Shown here: positions 51,218 to 60,509 of the stretch, in pieces
How positions within the stretch are numbered: position 1 is the first letter of the stretch
Layout of the letters: each line of letters opens with the position of its first letter
Assembly (NCBI RefSeq): GCF_004137685.1
Contig: NZ_QYBB01000019.1
Location: forward strand, 29,029-93,028
Direction of reading: 5' to 3'
Source of the DNA: Lichenibacterium minor
Lineage (GTDB): Bacteria; Pseudomonadota; Alphaproteobacteria; Rhizobiales; Beijerinckiaceae
DNA length: 64,000 nt
Made by a program: the position numbers and the translations under genes
Notes under the pieces: generated by a model
Told to the model about the DNA's origin: nothing
What the model saw: the letters and a program-made list of their open reading frames with translations, nothing else
Database searches by the model: none

Positions 51218-53314
51218 TCATCCGCCTCCCAGCAACCGCGCGGCCGCGTCGCGCTCGAAGAGGTAGAGCAGGGTCCGCAGCGCCGGGCCCCGCGGCCCCT
51301 GCAGCTGCGGGTCGTCGGCCACCAGGCCCGCCGCCTCGTGGCGCGCTTCCTCCAGCAGTTTGCCGTGCACGTCGAGCAGCGCCAGCTTGAAGTCCGGCAG
51401 CCCCGATTGCTTGGTGCCGATCAGCTCGCCCTCGCCGCGGAGCCTGAGGTCCGCTTCCGCGATGAGGAAGCCGTCCTCCGTGTCGCGCATCATGTCGATG
51501 CGGGCTTCCGCGGTCTTGCCCATCGGCGCCTTGTAGACGAGCAGGCAGAACGACTTGGCGGCGCCGCGCCCGACGCGGCCCCGCAGCTGGTGGAGCTGCG
51601 CCAGGCCGAAGCGCTCGGCATGCTCGATCACCATCACGCTGGCCTCGGGCACGTCGACGCCGACCTCGATCACCGTGGTGGCCACCAGCACGCTTGCGCG
51701 GCCGGACGCGAAATCCGCCATGGCGGCGTCGCGCTCGGGCGCCTTCATCTGCCCGTGCATCAGCCGCACGCGGTCGCCGAAATACTCCTCCAGCGCGCGA
51801 AAGCGGTCCTCGGCGGCGACGAGGTCGGTGTGCTCGCTTTCCGTCACCAGCGGGCACACCCAGTAGACGCGCGCGCCGCCCGCCACCGCCCGGCCCACGG
51901 CCGCCACCACCTCCTCCATGGCGTCGGCGGGCTTGGCCAGGGTCACGATCGGCTGGCGCCCCGCGGGCTTCTCGGCCAGGATCGACACGTCCATGTCGCC
52001 GAACACCGTCAGCACCAGCGTGCGGGGGATCGGGGTCGCCGTCATCACCAGCAGTTCCGCGGCGCGGCCCTTCTCGGCCAGGGTCAGGCGCTGCGCCACG
52101 CCGAAGCGGTGCTGCTCGTCGACGATGACGAGGCCGAGGTCCTTGAACGCCACCGTTTCCGAGAACAGCGCGTGGGTGCCGACGACGAGGTCGATCGTCC
52201 CCTCTTCCAGCCCGCGCTGCGTCGCCGCGCGCTCGGACGCCCTGTCGCGCCCCGTCAGCACGGCGACGCGCAGCCCCGCCGCTTCGCCGAGGGGCGCGAT
52301 GCGGGCGAAGTGCTGGCGTGCCAGGATCTCGGTCGGCGCCATCAGGGCCGCCTGCGTGCCCGCCTCGACGGCCGAGGCCGCCGCCAGCAGCGCCACCACG
52401 GTCTTGCCCGAGCCGACGTCGCCCTGCAGCAGCCGCAGCATGCGGCGTGGGCTGGCCATGTCGGCGCGGATCTCGTCGAGCGCCTTGCGCTGGCCGCCGG
52501 TGAGGCGGAAGGGCAGGGCGGCCTCGACCTTCGCCGAGATGGCGCCGGTCGGCACGTGCGGCACGCCGTCGTCGACGACCTGCCGGTTGCGCACGAGCGC
52601 CAGGGCGAGCTGGCTCGCCAGCAGTTCGTCGTAGGCGAGGCGCTGGCGGGCAGGGGCGTCGGCGGCCACGTCGGCGGGCTTCTTCGGCCGGTGCACGGCC
52701 CGCAGCGCGTCGGCGAAGCCCGGCCAGCCGCGCAGGATGCGGCGCGGCTCGTCCTGCCATTCGGGCAGGTCGGGCAGGCGCTCCAGCGCGGCCTCCACGG
52801 CCTTGCCGAGCACGCGGGGGAACAGCCCCTCGGTCAACGGGTAGACGGGCTCCACCAGCGGTGTGTTGGCGAAGGCGTCGGCGTCCATCACCCGGTCCGG
52901 GTGGACCATCTGCAGCCGCCCGTCCCACAGCTCCAGCCGGCCCGACACGAAGCGGGTGGAGCCCAGCGGCAGCGCCTTCTCGACCCAGGACGCGTTGTTG
53001 CGGAAGAACACGAGCGTGCAGTCGCCCGTCTCGTCCTCGATCACGGCCTTGAAGGGCGCGTTGCTCTTGGCGGGCGCGAGGTGCTCGCGCACGCGGCCCT
53101 CGACCGTGACGATCGCGTCCCGCGGCGCGTCGCGCAGCTTGGCGCGGGTGGAGCGGTCGATCACCGAGATCGGCAGGTGCAGCACGAGGTCGATCACCCG
53201 CGCGGGCCGCGTCGCCGAGCCGAGCAGCCGGTCCAGCGCCGCCGCGACCTTCGGGCCGACGCCGCGCAGCTTGGTGGCCTCGACGAAGAGCGGGTTGAGC
53301 TGGTCGGGTCGCAT
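51218..53314 (-). CDS. recG: ATP-dependent DNA helicase RecG
   Basis: A 698-residue RecG that remodels stalled replication forks and Holliday junctions. N-terminal wedge/OB domain (RSTRAKLRDAPRDAIVTVEGRV), Walker A LLQGDVGSGKTVVA near residue 290, the DEQH box VDEQHRFG, TATPIPRTL, and the C-terminal LHQLRGRVGRG and TEDGFLIAEADLRLRGEGELIGTKQSG motifs. The start at 53314 (MRPDQLNPLF) is chosen on the conserved N terminus; the frame is open to 53506. In related genomes recG often faces sdhE-mfd; here a TonB receptor lies between. Confidence 0.96.
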   Translation of the reverse strand: MRPDQLNPLFVEATKLRGVGPKVAAALDRLLGSATRPARVIDLVLHLPISVIDRSTRAKLRDAPRDAIVTVEGRVREHLAPAKSNAPFKAVIEDETGDCTLVFFRNNASWVEKALPLGSTRFVSGRLELWDGRLQMVHPDRVMDADAFANTPLVEPVYPLTEGLFPRVLGKAVEAALERLPDLPEWQDEPRRILRGWPGFADALRAVHRPKKPADVAADAPARQRLAYDELLASQLALALVRNRQVVDDGVPHVPTGAISAKVEAALPFRLTGGQRKALDEIRADMASPRRMLRLLQGDVGSGKTVVALLAAASAVEAGTQAALMAPTEILARQHFARIAPLGEAAGLRVAVLTGRDRASERAATQRGLEEGTIDLVVGTHALFSETVAFKDLGLVIVDEQHRFGVAQRLTLAEKGRAAELLVMTATPIPRTLVLTVFGDMDVSILAEKPAGRQPIVTLAKPADAMEEVVAAVGRAVAGGARVYWVCPLVTESEHTDLVAAEDRFRALEEYFGDRVRLMHGQMKAPERDAAMADFASGRASVLVATTVIEVGVDVPEASVMVIEHAERFGLAQLHQLRGRVGRGAAKSFCLLVYKAPMGKTAEARIDMMRDTEDGFLIAEADLRLRGEGELIGTKQSGLPDFKLALLDVHGKLLEEARHEAAGLVADDPQLQGPRGPALRTLLYLFERDAAARLLGGG

Positions 53315-53513
53315 CGGGGCGCCATACCACGGAAAGGCGCCGCGGTCCGGCCCGGGCGACGCCGCCGCTGATGGCGATGTTCGACAGGGTGCCACCTGTT
53401 CGGCAGGGCATCGTCGAGCGAAGTGCCGCGTGGTCCCGCCCACGCCCGAGCGGGGGCGGCGGCCGGCGGCCGGCGGCCAGCCGACCAAGATGCCGCTGGA
53501 CGCCAAAGCGTCG

Positions 53514-55670
53514 TCAGAAGCGGTAGACGAGGCTGCCGATGACCTGCCGCGGCTCCCCGCGGTAGCAGTAGCCGGTCTGGCACGAGACCACGAAGCGGTC
53601 GAACAGGTTGTTGGCGTTGACCTGCGCGTGCAGGCCCGCGAGGCTGCGGTCGAGCTGACCTGCGTCGTAGTCCACCACCGCGTCGAACAGCGTGCTGGCC
53701 GTGTTGCGGAACGTGTTCTGGTCGTCGCCGTACGATTCGCCGACGAAGCGCACGCCCCCGCCGAAGCCGAGGCCGGCCAGGACGCTCCCGGGCTGCATCG
53801 TGTATTTGGCGAAGACCGAGACGCTGTCGCGCGGGATGCCGGAGAACTGCTTGCCCGTCGTGTCCGCGTCGCCGCGCGTGATCACCGCGTCGAGGTGCGA
53901 GTAGGCGGCGGTGAGGTTCAGCCCGTCGACCGGGTTGGTCGTGGCCTCCAACTCCAGGCCCTTCGACTCGACCTGGCCGGTGGCGAGTTGGAAGGTGAGG
54001 TTGTCGGGATCGGTGCGCAGCACGTTGTCCTGCGAGATGTCGAACAGGGCGGCGGTGAGCAGCGTGCGGGCGCCGGGGACATCGTATTTGACGCCCACTT
54101 CCTTCTGGTCGCCGGTGGTCGGCGCGAAGGTCCGACCGGCGGCGTCGACGCCGAGCTGAGGTGCGAACTCGGTCGCGTAGCTGACGTAGGGCGCGACCCC
54201 GTTGGCGAAGAGGTAGGTCAGCGCGGCGCGGCCCGTGAAGGCCGAGTCGCGCGGCCGCTGCACGCCCGATGTCGTGTCGGCGGAGTCCTGTCGGACGATG
54301 TCCTCGCGACCGTTCAGCGTGAGCAGGAAGCCGCCGAGACGCGTCTGTTCCTGGACGTAGAGGCCGAGGTCGTCGAGGCTTTGGCGCGTGAGGCGGTCCA
54401 ACGTCGGGGCGTAGATGGCCTGGGCGCCGTAGTTCGGGTGCACGAGGTCGAGGTCGGGCGCCGTGCCGAAGCCGCGCGCCTCCGTGAAGGATTGATGCGA
54501 ATAGTCGATGCCGAACAGGCTCGTGCTCGCGACCGGGCCGAGTGCCGCGCGCAGCTCCGCCTGGTTGTCGATCGTGACGATGCCGAAGTTGTCGACGAGC
54601 TGGCCGGTGGAGCGCCCGGCGGTGCCGGCGTCGAGATCGACGGTGTCGACCTCCGTGTACTTCAGGTCGGAGTCGACGTGGTAGTAGCGGAAGTTCTGGC
54701 GCAACGTCAGCCAGTCGTTCACGCGCTTCTCGAAGGCGTATTCGATGCGGTACTGTTCCTGTGATAAGTTCCCGAAAGCGGGATCGTTGGAATAGATGCG
54801 CGTCAGCTTCTCGCGCGCGGTGGGGGCGGTCGCGTCGTTGTAGTAGGACGCGTTGCCGGTGTTGAGGCTCGTCAGGTGCTCTGCCATGACGGTCAGGCTG
54901 GTGTCGCCGTCGGGCCGCCACGTCACCGCAGGGGCGATGTAGGTTCGGTCGTCCTTGCCGCCCGGCTGGAACGTGTCGGAGTTCCGCAGCAGGCCGGTGA
55001 CGCGATAGGAGAACTGGTCGTTGCCGGCGACGGGGCCGCCGAGGTCGAAGTTGACCTGACGCCTGTCGTAGCTGCCGAGCTGGAGCTGGAGTTCGCCGAA
55101 CGGTGATGCGGGGGGGCGCTTGGTGACGGAATCGACGATGCCGCCGGGCGAACCGAGACCGTAGAGGCCCGAGGCGGGGCCGCGGAGCACGGTGATGCTC
55201 TGCAGCCCGTAGGGCTCCGTCTTGGGGATGGAGAAGGTGCCGCCGCCGAGGCGCAGCCCGTCGCGGTAAAGCCCCGTGTAGGTGACGTCGAAGCCGCGGA
55301 CGAAGAAGCTGTCGAAGCGCGGGTCGTAACCGAAGGCTCCGGTGGTGACGCCCGGCGTGTAGTTCAGGGCTTGGCCGAGCGTCTGGACGTCGCGATCGTT
55401 CAGCTCCTGCCGCGTGACCGTGGTGGAGGACTGCGGAACCGCGACCGCGGGCGTGTCGGTCTTGGTGCCGGCCCGCTCGCGCGTGACGACGTAGCCGGTC
55501 GTGCCCTCGGGCGTGTCGACCGGTCGGCGCGCGGTGCCCTGAACCTCGATCGTTTCGAGTTCGACCGTTCCATTCGCCGCCTGCGCGAGAGCGGGCTGCC
55601 GCAGAGCCACCAAGGAGGAGACCAGCGCCGTCGCTCCGAGCAACGATCTCATCCGCGCCGGTCCCGTCAT
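53514..55670 (-). CDS. TonB-dependent siderophore receptor (FhuA/FpvA-like)
   Basis: A 718-residue outer-membrane receptor. Signal peptide to about residue 29, a plug domain with SSTTVTRQELNDRDVQTLGQALNYTPGV and LRGPASGLYGLGSPGGIVDSVTKRP, then a 22-strand barrel ending YRGEPRQVIGSLVYRF with terminal Phe. The cysteine pair in VVSCQTGYCYRGE near the C terminus is typical of hydroxamate siderophore (ferrichrome-type) receptors. No TonB/ExbBD, periplasmic binding or ABC genes accompany it, so it would depend on systems elsewhere. The upstream region is AT-rich and carries a possible Irr half-site. Confidence 0.93.
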   Translation of the reverse strand: MTGPARMRSLLGATALVSSLVALRQPALAQAANGTVELETIEVQGTARRPVDTPEGTTGYVVTRERAGTKTDTPAVAVPQSSTTVTRQELNDRDVQTLGQALNYTPGVTTGAFGYDPRFDSFFVRGFDVTYTGLYRDGLRLGGGTFSIPKTEPYGLQSITVLRGPASGLYGLGSPGGIVDSVTKRPPASPFGELQLQLGSYDRRQVNFDLGGPVAGNDQFSYRVTGLLRNSDTFQPGGKDDRTYIAPAVTWRPDGDTSLTVMAEHLTSLNTGNASYYNDATAPTAREKLTRIYSNDPAFGNLSQEQYRIEYAFEKRVNDWLTLRQNFRYYHVDSDLKYTEVDTVDLDAGTAGRSTGQLVDNFGIVTIDNQAELRAALGPVASTSLFGIDYSHQSFTEARGFGTAPDLDLVHPNYGAQAIYAPTLDRLTRQSLDDLGLYVQEQTRLGGFLLTLNGREDIVRQDSADTTSGVQRPRDSAFTGRAALTYLFANGVAPYVSYATEFAPQLGVDAAGRTFAPTTGDQKEVGVKYDVPGARTLLTAALFDISQDNVLRTDPDNLTFQLATGQVESKGLELEATTNPVDGLNLTAAYSHLDAVITRGDADTTGKQFSGIPRDSVSVFAKYTMQPGSVLAGLGFGGGVRFVGESYGDDQNTFRNTASTLFDAVVDYDAGQLDRSLAGLHAQVNANNLFDRFVVSCQTGYCYRGEPRQVIGSLVYRF

Positions 55671-56169
55671 CGTTCACTCTCCTCAAGCGTGTCGAGGCGC
55701 AGCTAACAGGCACAGGTCATCGCGTTCCATCAGTATCGACGAAGAGTCGTAATCTTTGATCGACTTCTAAAATCTGCTATCTATAAACGTAATCATTCCA
55801 AAGAGCGGCACCTTGCTTCCCATCGGTCGGCATGAGTTCGGATTTGCGGACTCACACGCGTCGCTGCGGTGTCGCGCGTCTCGACCGAGCCCCGCCTTCC
55901 GTGCGGCCGACCCGACCCGGCCGGCCACGCCTCGACGACCGGCGCGTCGTCGGCGGCGTCCCGTGCTCGAAGCCGTACCCCGTCCCAAGCGCCTGGTCGC
56001 CGACGGGCCTACGCCATCCTGCTAAGAAGTGCATCGTCGCCCGCCGCCTCCCCCGGTACGGGCGCGCAGGGGCGAGGGCGGCGATGGACCGCGCTGGCAC
56101 CCCCGCGGCGGCGCCGCTATATACGGCCCGACCGTTTCGCCCTCCGATCCCGCCGGTATACGACCCTCC
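55671..56169. other. AT-rich regulatory gap between the receptor and sdhE
   Basis: About 500 bp with no convincing gene. Bases 55700-55810 are clearly less GC-rich and lie upstream of the receptor. TTCTAAA at 55765-55771 (TTTAGAA in the receptor direction) equals one arm of the Irr iron-control element TTTAGAA-N3-TTCTAAA, but the second arm is poor. Towards sdhE, CTGGCA (56094-56099) and TATATA (56118-56123) with an 18-base spacer could be its promoter. I see nothing in 55830-56080. Confidence 0.45.
56094..56123 (+). promoter_or_regulatory. candidate promoter of sdhE-mfd
   Basis: CTGGCA and TATATA, 18 bases apart, 47 bp before the sdhE start. The -10 is strong, the -35 only moderate. Confidence 0.45.
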
Positions 56170-56454
56170 ATGACGACTCACGACGAGGACGCGGTGCGCC
56201 GCCGCAAGATCGGCTTCCGGGCCTGGCACCGCGGCACCCGCGAGATGGACCTCATCATGGGCCGCTTCGCCGACGCGATGCTCCCGACGCTGGACGAGGC
56301 CGCGCTCGACAGCTTCGAGGCCCTGATGGAGCAGCCCGATCCCGACCTCTACAAGTGGGTGTCGGGCGAAGCGCCGGTGCCGCCCGACGTCGACGCCGCC
56401 TTTCTGGCCCGCATCCGCGATTTCCACGCCGCCACCGGTGCCCTGCGTGGCTAA
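56170..56454 (+). CDS. sdhE: FAD assembly factor SdhE
   Basis: A 94-residue SdhE/Sdh5 protein that helps flavinylate succinate dehydrogenase. The RGxxE motif is RGTRE at residues 21-25, followed by MDLIMGRFADAMLPTLD and DPDLYKWVSGEAPVP, typical for the family. It precedes mfd with a 17-nt overlap, as in many alphaproteobacteria. Confidence 0.93.
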   Translation: MTTHDEDAVRRRKIGFRAWHRGTREMDLIMGRFADAMLPTLDEAALDSFEALMEQPDPDLYKWVSGEAPVPPDVDAAFLARIRDFHAATGALRG

Positions 56455-59400
56455 GGCGGTCGCGGGCCGCGTCGTGTCGCCGCCGAAGAACGCCGCCCCG
56501 CCAGCCAGGCCGCCGGCGCCGCTGGCCGAGGTGGCCCGCGTCGTCAAGGCGCTGCAGGGCGACACCCACGTCACCCTCGCCCACGTGCCGGACGGCTTCG
56601 ACGGTTTCGTCGTGGCCGACCTCGCCCGCGCGCTCGCCAAGGGCGCCGAGCGGCCGGCGACGCTGGTCCACGTCGCACGCGAGGGCCAGCGGGCCCAGGC
56701 GTTCCGCGACGCGGTCGCCTTCGCGGCGCCCGACATCGAGGTCCTGGAGTTTCCCGCCTGGGACTGCCAGCCCTACGACCGCGCGTCCCCCAACGCCGCC
56801 ATCGCGGCGCGCCGCATGCTGGTCCTGTCGCGCCTCGCGCGCTCGCGGTCGTCGGCGGACAGGCCGCGCATCCTGTCCACCACCGTCAGCGCCATCCTGC
56901 AGCGCGTGCCGCCCCGCGACAGCGTGGCGCGGGAAAGCTTCTCGGCCGCGCCCGGCAATTCCGTGTCGACCGACGACCTCGCCGCCTGGCTGGAGATCAA
57001 CGGCTTCCTGCGCTCGGACGTCGTGCGCGACACCGGCGAATATGCCGTGCGGGGCGGCATCGTCGACCTGTTCGCGCCCGGCATGCCGGCGCCGGTGCGG
57101 CTCGACTTCTTCGGCGCCACGCTGGAATCGATCCGCCCCTTCGACCCCGAAACGCAGCGCTCGACGGGGCAGCTCCGCGCGCTCGACCTCGTGCCGATGA
57201 GCGAGGTGCAGCTCACCACGGAATCGATCCGCCGCTTCCGCCAGAACTACGTGTCTACCTTCGGGGCGCCGCACGGCGACCCGCTCTACGCCGCCATCAG
57301 CGAGGGCCGCCGCCACCCCGGCATGGAGCACTGGCTGCCGCTGTTCTACCCGAACCTCGGCACGCTGTTCGACTACCTCGGCCATTGCCCGATCGTGCTC
57401 GACCCGCTCGACGACCAGGCCGTGACGGAGCGTTTCTCCGTCATCGCCGACCACCACGACGCCCGCGTGGAGGCCCGCAAGCAGCCCGGCGGCGCGAACG
57501 GCTTCAAGCCGCTGCCGCCGTCCGCGCTCTACCTCGGCCGCGACGACTGGGCGCTGGAGCTCGACCACGCCCCCGTGGCGCGCGTCACCGACGCCGAGGC
57601 GGCGCCCGGCACCGCCGTGTCGGCGGACCTCGGCGGCCGGCCGGGCCGCTCCTTCGCCCCGGAGCGCGCGGAGGAAGGCGCCAACGTGTTCGACGCCGCC
57701 GTGTCCCACATCCGCGACCTCGTGGGGCAGGGGCGCCGCGTGATCGTGGCGGGCTGGAGCGAAGGCTCGCGCGACCGGCTGCGCGCCGTGCTGGGCGAGC
57801 ACGGCCTGAAGAAGACCGAAGCCGTCGCCTCGCTCGGCCAGGCGCTGGCCCTGCCGCAGGCCGCCGTGGCGCTGGCGGTGCTGGGCCTCGAAGCCGGCTT
57901 CTCGGCCGGCGACGTCGACCTCGTCGGCGAGCAGGACGTGCTCGGCGACCGCCTGGTGCGCGCCCGCAAGAAGACCCGCCGCGCCGCCGACTTCCTCCAG
58001 GAGGTGGCCAGCCTCGCCCCCGGCGACTACGTGGTCCACGTCGACCACGGCATCGGGCGCTTCCTGGGGCTGAAGACCCTCACGGCGGCCGGCGTTCCGC
58101 ACGACCTCGTCGAGCTGCAATATGCCGGCGAGGGCAATTCACGGCTGTTCCTGCCCGTCGAGAACCTGGAACTGCTGTCGCGCTACGGTTCGGAGGATTC
58201 CGAGGCCATCCTCGATCGCCTCGGCGGCGGCGGGTGGCAGAACCGCAAGGCGCGGATGAAGAACCGCATCCGCGAGATCGCCCACGGGCTGATCCGCCTC
58301 GCGGCCGAGCGCACCCTGAAGGCCGCCGAAAAGCTGGTACCGCCGGACGGGCTCTACGACGAGTTCTGTGCCCGCTTCCCCTACGACGAGACCGACGACC
58401 AGCTGAACTCCATCGAGGCGGTGCTGGGCGACCTGGCGTCCGGCCGGCCGATGGACCGGCTGGTGTGCGGCGACGTCGGCTTCGGCAAGACCGAGGTGGC
58501 GCTGCGCGCCGCCTTCGCGGCCGCCATCAACGGCCGGCAGGTCGCCGTGGTGGTGCCCACCACGCTGCTGGCCCGCCAGCACTACAAGACCTTCTCGGAG
58601 CGCTTCGCCGGGCTGCCGGTGCAGGTGGGGCAGGTCAGCCGCATGGTGCCGGCCGCCGAACAGAAACGGGTGAAGAACGCCCTCGCCGACGGCACGATGG
58701 ACATCGTGGTCGGCACCCACGCGGTGCTGGGCAAGGCCATCGGCTTCAAGGACCTCGGCCTCGTCGTGGTCGACGAGGAGCAGCGCTTCGGCGTCGCCCA
58801 CAAGGAGCGGCTGAAGGACATGCGGGCGGAGGTCCACATCCTGACCCTGTCCGCCACCCCCATCCCCCGCACCCTGCAGCTCGCCATGACGGGGGTGCGC
58901 GACCTGTCCATCATCGCGACCCCCCCGGTGGACCGCCTCGCGGTGCGGACCTCCGTGTTCCCCTTCGACGAGCTGATGATCCGCGAAGCGCTGCTGCGCG
59001 AGCGCTACCGCGGCGGGCAAAGCTTCTTCGTGTGCCCGCGCATCGAGGACCTGGAGGAGACCGCGGCCTTCCTGGCCCGCTCGGTGCCGGAGGTGAAGTT
59101 CGTCGTCGCCCACGGGCAGATGTCGGCGACCGAACTCGAGGAGAAGATGTCGAACTTCTACGAGGGGCACTACGACGTGCTGCTCGCCACCGCCATCGTG
59201 GAGGCGGGCCTCGACATCCCGCGCGCCAACACGCTGATCGTCCACCGCGCCGACCTGTTCGGCTTGGCGCAGCTGTACCAGCTCCGCGGCCGCGTCGGCC
59301 GCTCGAAGACGCGCGCCTACGCGCTGTTCACCCTGCCGGCCAACCGGCCCCCCACCGCCCAGGCGGAGAAGCGCTTGAAGGTGCTGCAGAGCCTCGACAC

Positions 59401-60043
59401 GCTCGGCGCCGGCTTCGAGCTCGCCAGCCACGACCTCGACATCCGCGGCGCCGGCAACCTGCTCGGCGACGAGCAGTCGGGCCACATCAAGGAGGTCGGG
59501 TTCGAACTCTACCAGCAGATGCTGAAGGACGCCATCGAGGCCCTGAAGTCGGGCGACACGGGCGAGCTCGCCGAGGAGGCCTGGTCCCCGGCCATCTCGA
59601 TCGGCGTGCCGGTGACCATCCCCGAGCATTACGTGCCCGACATCGCGCTGCGCATGAACCTGTACCGCCGCCTGTCCGCGCTGGAGGACGAGGAGGAGAT
59701 CGAAGCCTTCGGCGCCGAGATGGTGGACCGCTTCGGCGCCATGCCGGACGAGGTGCGCCAGCTCCTCAAGCTGATGGCCGTCAAGGGCCTGTGCCGGCGC
59801 GCCAACGTCGAGAAGGTCGATGCCGGCCCGAAGGGCGTCATCGTGGGGTTCCGCGAGAACAAGTTCTCGAACCCCACCGGGCTCGTTCGGCTGATCCAGG
59901 ACCCGAAATACTACGCCAAGGTCCGGCCCGACATGCGCGTCGCCTTCATCCGCGAGTTCGACCGGCCGGAGGATCGGCTGGAAGGCACGCGCGAGATCCT
60001 GCGCCGGCTGGTGGCGATCGGGGACAAGAAGAAGGCGGCCTGA
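56438..60043 (+). CDS. mfd: transcription-repair coupling factor Mfd
   Basis: A 1201-residue Mfd that removes stalled RNA polymerase and recruits UvrA. The N-terminal UvrB-like module (about 30-350), the RNAP-interacting CarD-like domain (APGDYVVHVDHGIGRFLGL near 530), Walker A CGDVGFGKTEVA near 685, DEEQ in VVDEEQRFGVAHKERL, and the C-terminal LYQLRGRVGRSKTRAYA and D7 region are present. GTG 56438 is the first start; GTG 56447 is equally possible. The overlap with sdhE implies coupling. Confidence 0.96.
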   Translation: MPCVAKAVAGRVVSPPKNAAPPARPPAPLAEVARVVKALQGDTHVTLAHVPDGFDGFVVADLARALAKGAERPATLVHVAREGQRAQAFRDAVAFAAPDIEVLEFPAWDCQPYDRASPNAAIAARRMLVLSRLARSRSSADRPRILSTTVSAILQRVPPRDSVARESFSAAPGNSVSTDDLAAWLEINGFLRSDVVRDTGEYAVRGGIVDLFAPGMPAPVRLDFFGATLESIRPFDPETQRSTGQLRALDLVPMSEVQLTTESIRRFRQNYVSTFGAPHGDPLYAAISEGRRHPGMEHWLPLFYPNLGTLFDYLGHCPIVLDPLDDQAVTERFSVIADHHDARVEARKQPGGANGFKPLPPSALYLGRDDWALELDHAPVARVTDAEAAPGTAVSADLGGRPGRSFAPERAEEGANVFDAAVSHIRDLVGQGRRVIVAGWSEGSRDRLRAVLGEHGLKKTEAVASLGQALALPQAAVALAVLGLEAGFSAGDVDLVGEQDVLGDRLVRARKKTRRAADFLQEVASLAPGDYVVHVDHGIGRFLGLKTLTAAGVPHDLVELQYAGEGNSRLFLPVENLELLSRYGSEDSEAILDRLGGGGWQNRKARMKNRIREIAHGLIRLAAERTLKAAEKLVPPDGLYDEFCARFPYDETDDQLNSIEAVLGDLASGRPMDRLVCGDVGFGKTEVALRAAFAAAINGRQVAVVVPTTLLARQHYKTFSERFAGLPVQVGQVSRMVPAAEQKRVKNALADGTMDIVVGTHAVLGKAIGFKDLGLVVVDEEQRFGVAHKERLKDMRAEVHILTLSATPIPRTLQLAMTGVRDLSIIATPPVDRLAVRTSVFPFDELMIREALLRERYRGGQSFFVCPRIEDLEETAAFLARSVPEVKFVVAHGQMSATELEEKMSNFYEGHYDVLLATAIVEAGLDIPRANTLIVHRADLFGLAQLYQLRGRVGRSKTRAYALFTLPANRPPTAQAEKRLKVLQSLDTLGAGFELASHDLDIRGAGNLLGDEQSGHIKEVGFELYQQMLKDAIEALKSGDTGELAEEAWSPAISIGVPVTIPEHYVPDIALRMNLYRRLSALEDEEEIEAFGAEMVDRFGAMPDEVRQLLKLMAVKGLCRRANVEKVDAGPKGVIVGFRENKFSNPTGLVRLIQDPKYYAKVRPDMRVAFIREFDRPEDRLEGTREILRRLVAIGDKKKAA

Positions 60044-60075
60044 ACCTCGTCCGCGGGCGGGCGAAGCGGTCCGGG

Positions 60076-60285
60076 TCAGATCAGCCCGCGCCGCCTGGCT
60101 TCGCGCTTCGCCGCGACGTGGACGTCGGCGGCGACGTCGCCGGGGTCCTTCGGGCCGTGCCCTTCCTCGACCGGGCCGGGCACGAGGTCGCCGGCCTCGA
60201 CCCGGTAGGTGAAGACGTGGCCGGTGGCGGTGTGGCGCAGGCGCAGGGCCGCGTCCGTCGCGTCAATGACTTCGGTGTTGTCCAT
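60076..60285 (-). CDS. small hypothetical protein
   Basis: A 69-residue protein, [37 protein letters not shown]..., ending in a basic [12 protein letters not shown] tail. A short beta-rich core and Pro-rich loop; no family known to me. ATG 60285 is chosen on composition; the frame is open to 60393. It lies between convergent mfd and divergent zwf. Confidence 0.55.
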   Translation of the reverse strand: MDNTEVIDATDAALRLRHTATGHVFTYRVEAGDLVPGPVEEGHGPKDPGDVAADVHVAAKREARRRGLI

Positions 60286-60509
60286 GGTGTCCGGGCCGTC
60301 GCGGGTTCGTCGTGGTGGCGCGTCAATGTCCGACGCGTGCCGTTGTTGCCCGGCGCGGCCGCGGCGTTGCGGCCGGCGGACGGGTCTGCGCATCCTGGCC
60401 CCGTTCGAATCGGCCCGCGCCGCGGTGGCGGCCCGCGTCCGGGATCGAAACCCGGCCTCGTTCCGTTCGGGAACGGAAGGCCCTGTCGCTGGACGGAACT
60501 GGAGTGGAC

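Noticed and set aside
55832..56173. plus-strand open frame in the gap before sdhE
   Set aside because: Arg/Pro-rich, no ribosome site, no family resemblance, and it overlaps the likely sdhE promoter.
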